Assembly (NCBI GenBank): GCA_963576785.1
Contig: OY756150.1
Coordinates: 1 to 64,000 of the forward strand
Source of the DNA: Chlorophyllum brunneum
Lineage: Eukaryota > Basidiomycota > Agaricomycetes > Agaricales > Agaricaceae
DNA length: 64,000 nucleotides
Reading direction: 5' to 3'
This document shows positions 61,623 through 64,000 of the stretch, one piece after another. The notes under the pieces were generated by a model, which was not told the DNA's origin, searched no databases, and was given only the letters and a program-made list of their open reading frames with translations. The translations under genes were made by a program, and so were the position numbers. The stretch's first letter is position 1; each line of letters opens with the position of its first letter.

Positions 61623-61914
61623 AAATGTAACAAGTTACCATTGCGAGGTCTTTTATTATTCAGTTCAAGTTGTTGCTGAAAGCACCATAAAACAAGTATT
61701 CTAGCCCCGTGGTTGAGAACAATTACTATGATAAAGTTGAGTGTGCAGTATAATATGACGAAAGTGAGCATTTTTTATACCAGACGCCCGTGGCTCCGTA
61801 CACAAATATTCCTTCCTGCCGGGATCTAGCCTATCCTTGGAGCGAGGCCCACCCCCATGATTTAAGAGGGTTTTTTCAGTTAGGGTGCCAGTCAAGGCAT
61901 GGTTCTGGTAAGCA
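61623..61914. other. Short intergenic stretch before the third repeat copy
   Basis: About 290 bases after the HNH gene; nothing recognised. Confidence 0.35.
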
Positions 61915-63340
61915 CAGGTGTGACTGGCCTTTCAGCCCAACGATATCCTTCCTTGCCCGACTTTACTGCAACACCCCCTGTTCCTGTCATTTGTAACACC
62001 TAAACCTTGCCACAGGATTGGACAAAATCATCCACTTTATTCTTTCGCCAATCGGTTACATGGATACGAGTTGAAGGAGAGAAAAGCTTACGATGACATG
62101 TAAAGAATTCTGTCGAGGACTTCGCTTTTTTTGATATGCACTCAACGCCACATTTTAGGAATCAGACACCTTCGACCTTGCCTATCAGGTTGAGTACAAA
62201 CTTTCGCACCGCGATCCCTCTAACCAACGTCGGATAACCCCAGCCGACCCTAAAGGTCTAAAGGTCGCCATCGCGATATCTTCACCCATTCTTACTCGCC
62301 AACTTCTTCCAGCTTTCCTCCAGGGAGCTGGCCTCCTTGACAAGCACGGCCCTGTCTCCCAACAACATCTAGAAGCCATCACTCATGCTTTACTGCAGAA
62401 ACTCTATTTCGGTTCTAATACCACTCCAGCCATGACGTGGAACGACGACGTTCGAACCATCGTCGTAAGCCATGTGACAAGAGGAACACGATTCCTTGTT
62501 GGACGTATGTAGCCTTTGGGGGGAGGAGGACAACTGGGATGTATGCTGCTGATTGTACGTATCCGTTCTGGAAAATGGGACATTACGTTGCGATGAGGGC
62601 GCTGAATGATAAGTTGTAGCATCAAATCCGCAGCAGCATCATCAAGTACAAGCGAGTATACGACGCTGAGAGGTGGAGGGGGTGGAAGAGGACACGGTAG
62701 GGGTTTTAATCATGTTTATTGCGGATATAGCCACAATTTTAATGGAAATGTGCGGGGAAGAAGAAATTATGGCGGCAGTGATTTGCGTGGCAATGAGGCG
62801 CCGCGTGGAAGGGGACGAGGCTGAGGATTTTGAATGTTCACCGAGACGGGGACGAGGCCTGGGCGCATCGGTAGAATCGAGGCCGACCAGATTCGGTCCA
62901 AATTCGACGCTCTCTAAACGCCTCTTGGCTTCGAAACCCCTCCTCCGGCCGATCAAGTTTCTCCGGGCACAACACACTCTTTTTCTGTTCCAGCAGAAAG
63001 AGGAAATCTTGCAACCCGTCGCAGAGGAAGTTGGTGCGTCTCCCATTCATTTACCGTTGGTTCTAGTCATGTTGAGTATGAGACACAAGCGATGACGAGA
63101 CTTCTCATGCTCCCACTGCTGATCGCGTTGAGCGGATATTCCGTGGTGTTATCGACCCCTTTCGTAAATCGGACTCCTCCTCATCCTCTGAAGGTGAAGA
63201 GGAAGTTGAGGAGATATGGGTAAATTGCTTGTGTCGCCGAAACAGTGTGGCTACGATCTAACGCAAAGTCAAGGCCAGCAAGAACCTCAAGTCACTTCAC
63301 AACCGGAGGCTTCGTTGCAGTCTGGACAGGCGGACGTCGG
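61915..63340 (+). repeat. Third, internally deleted copy of the duplicated block
   Basis: Same orientation as the right arm. The first part (to about 62480) matches the reverse complement of 5530-6020. It then jumps, around 62484-62510, to sequence like 57300-57325 (GGAACACGATTCCTTGTTGG), and then to sequence like 57822 onward, so two segments of the parent unit are deleted. From about 62560 it follows 57920-58620 closely, with RGG-coding GGGGGRGHGRGFNHVYCGYS, and diverges at about 63337. Longer open stretches survive here (FLQGAGLLDKHGPVSQQHLE, LEAITHALLQKLYFGSNTTP), giving the best view of the ancestral protein. Confidence 0.85.
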
Positions 63341-63399
63341 TGTTGGTTGAGAACGTGGAGAGTGCTAGGGATGGGAGATGGGTTGGGATTGAGACGAAG

Positions 63400-63873
63400 A
63401 ATAGGACCGTTCATTTTTTTCCAATGACGAATTGGAGGACGTCTAGACACCGCTGAACATTTACAAAGGAATGTCGATGGGGTGGTGGGTCTTGAGATCT
63501 TCTCCTCGATACTTTGTCTGACGCTCTCCACGGTTTGTTGAAGTTGCGCCCCTTGTTCGTCGTCGACTACTAAAGACCAACCATACCACCCCCATCTTAT
63601 TCGTTCATCCGGGCGACGTCCGTATCCCCACAAGCTTACTCCCCCAGCCAGCCTCTAAATACACCAATCCCACCTCTTCCCCTCCAATGTCACCCGACTG
63701 TCTTCGTTGAGTCGGAAACGTTCAAGATTTAACCCAGTTGATGGAACTCTCTCCCTTCGTCGAATCGTGTGACCAACGTCCCTGCGAGCACCATAGCCTA
63801 TGATTGATATCATTAGGAATACAACGAAGCTTAGGGTTAGGTGCCGTTTCGTACTTGGATGATAACTCACCAT
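63400..63873 (-). CDS. Hypothetical protein with an N-terminal membrane anchor, possibly incomplete
   Basis: From ATG 63873: MVSYHPSTKRHLTLSFVVFL with a single hydrophobic helix (SFVVFLMISIIGYG), then VPSTGLNLERFRLNEDSRVT. A probable intron between about 63665 and 63635 leads to LWGYGRRPDERIRWGWYGWS and an acidic/Gln-rich helix (DDEQGAQLQQTVESVRQSIE). The 3' end is not clear. No family is recognised. Confidence 0.4.
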
Positions 63874-64000
63874 AATTAAAGGTGTGCGAGGTATGTATCG
63901 AAAGGGCGAGTCAATTTATTTATTTCCAAGAACACATTAAATTTCAGTTAAGAAACGGCGAAAAGCGTTCAGTACGAGCAGCGAGAGTATCAGCCTGGGT

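Noticed and set aside
63831..63841. TTAGGGTTAGG, a possible second internal telomere tract.
   Set aside because: Fewer than two full units and no junction of elements at the site; it occurs easily by chance.

Overview
This is a chromosome end from a filamentous basidiomycete, most likely an agaricomycete. The first 118 bases are uninterrupted CCCTAA telomere repeats. Genes carry many introns of about 50 nt, and several families typical of Agaricomycetes are present (FunK1 kinases, NACHT NTPases, HNH_2-type nucleases, AIG1-like GTPases, DUF3533/SNG1 membrane proteins). No species is assigned. All splice models below were read by eye from GT..AG borders and conserved protein motifs.

Region 1 (1-3108) is a telomere-attached, endonuclease-lacking Penelope-like retroelement of the Coprina type. 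Its reverse transcriptase frame is open right into the telomere repeats, so it is 5'-truncated. Its 3' non-coding part holds a 15-bp hairpin and a complete type I hammerhead ribozyme, and it ends in a short internal telomere tract. Next comes an LTR-like fragment (3109-3430) cut by that tract, then a decayed duplicated block (3431-5376) that returns inverted at 57226-59169. A third, deleted copy lies near 61915-63340. The blocks carry an RG-rich broken gene and the 3' exons of acireductone dioxygenase.

Region 2 (about 7 to 45 kb) is mostly ordinary chromosomal genes: two tandem DUF3533/SNG1 membrane proteins, ribosomal stalk protein P1, a Zn2Cys6 factor, thymidylate synthase with MCB and E2F-like sites just upstream, MnSOD, a double-G-domain AIG1-like GTPase with a convergent single-domain paralogue, an allantoate/nicotinate-type MFS permease, a 2OG-Fe(II) oxygenase, a CE16-like GDSL esterase, the ribosome-biogenesis factor YTM1, a HET-like membrane protein, phosphoinositide phospholipase C, and a second zinc-cluster protein.

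Region 3 (about 45 to 64 kb) is gene-poor and decayed: about 4.7 kb with no recognisable gene, FunK1 kinase remnants sharing a repeated 3' flank, a frameshifted NACHT gene, then the inverted block, an HNH-nuclease-like gene and the third block copy. The order suggests duplication between subtelomeric regions, LTR insertion, loss of the chromosome end, healing by telomere addition, and later attachment of the Penelope-like element. The element with its ribozyme is the most notable system in the window.
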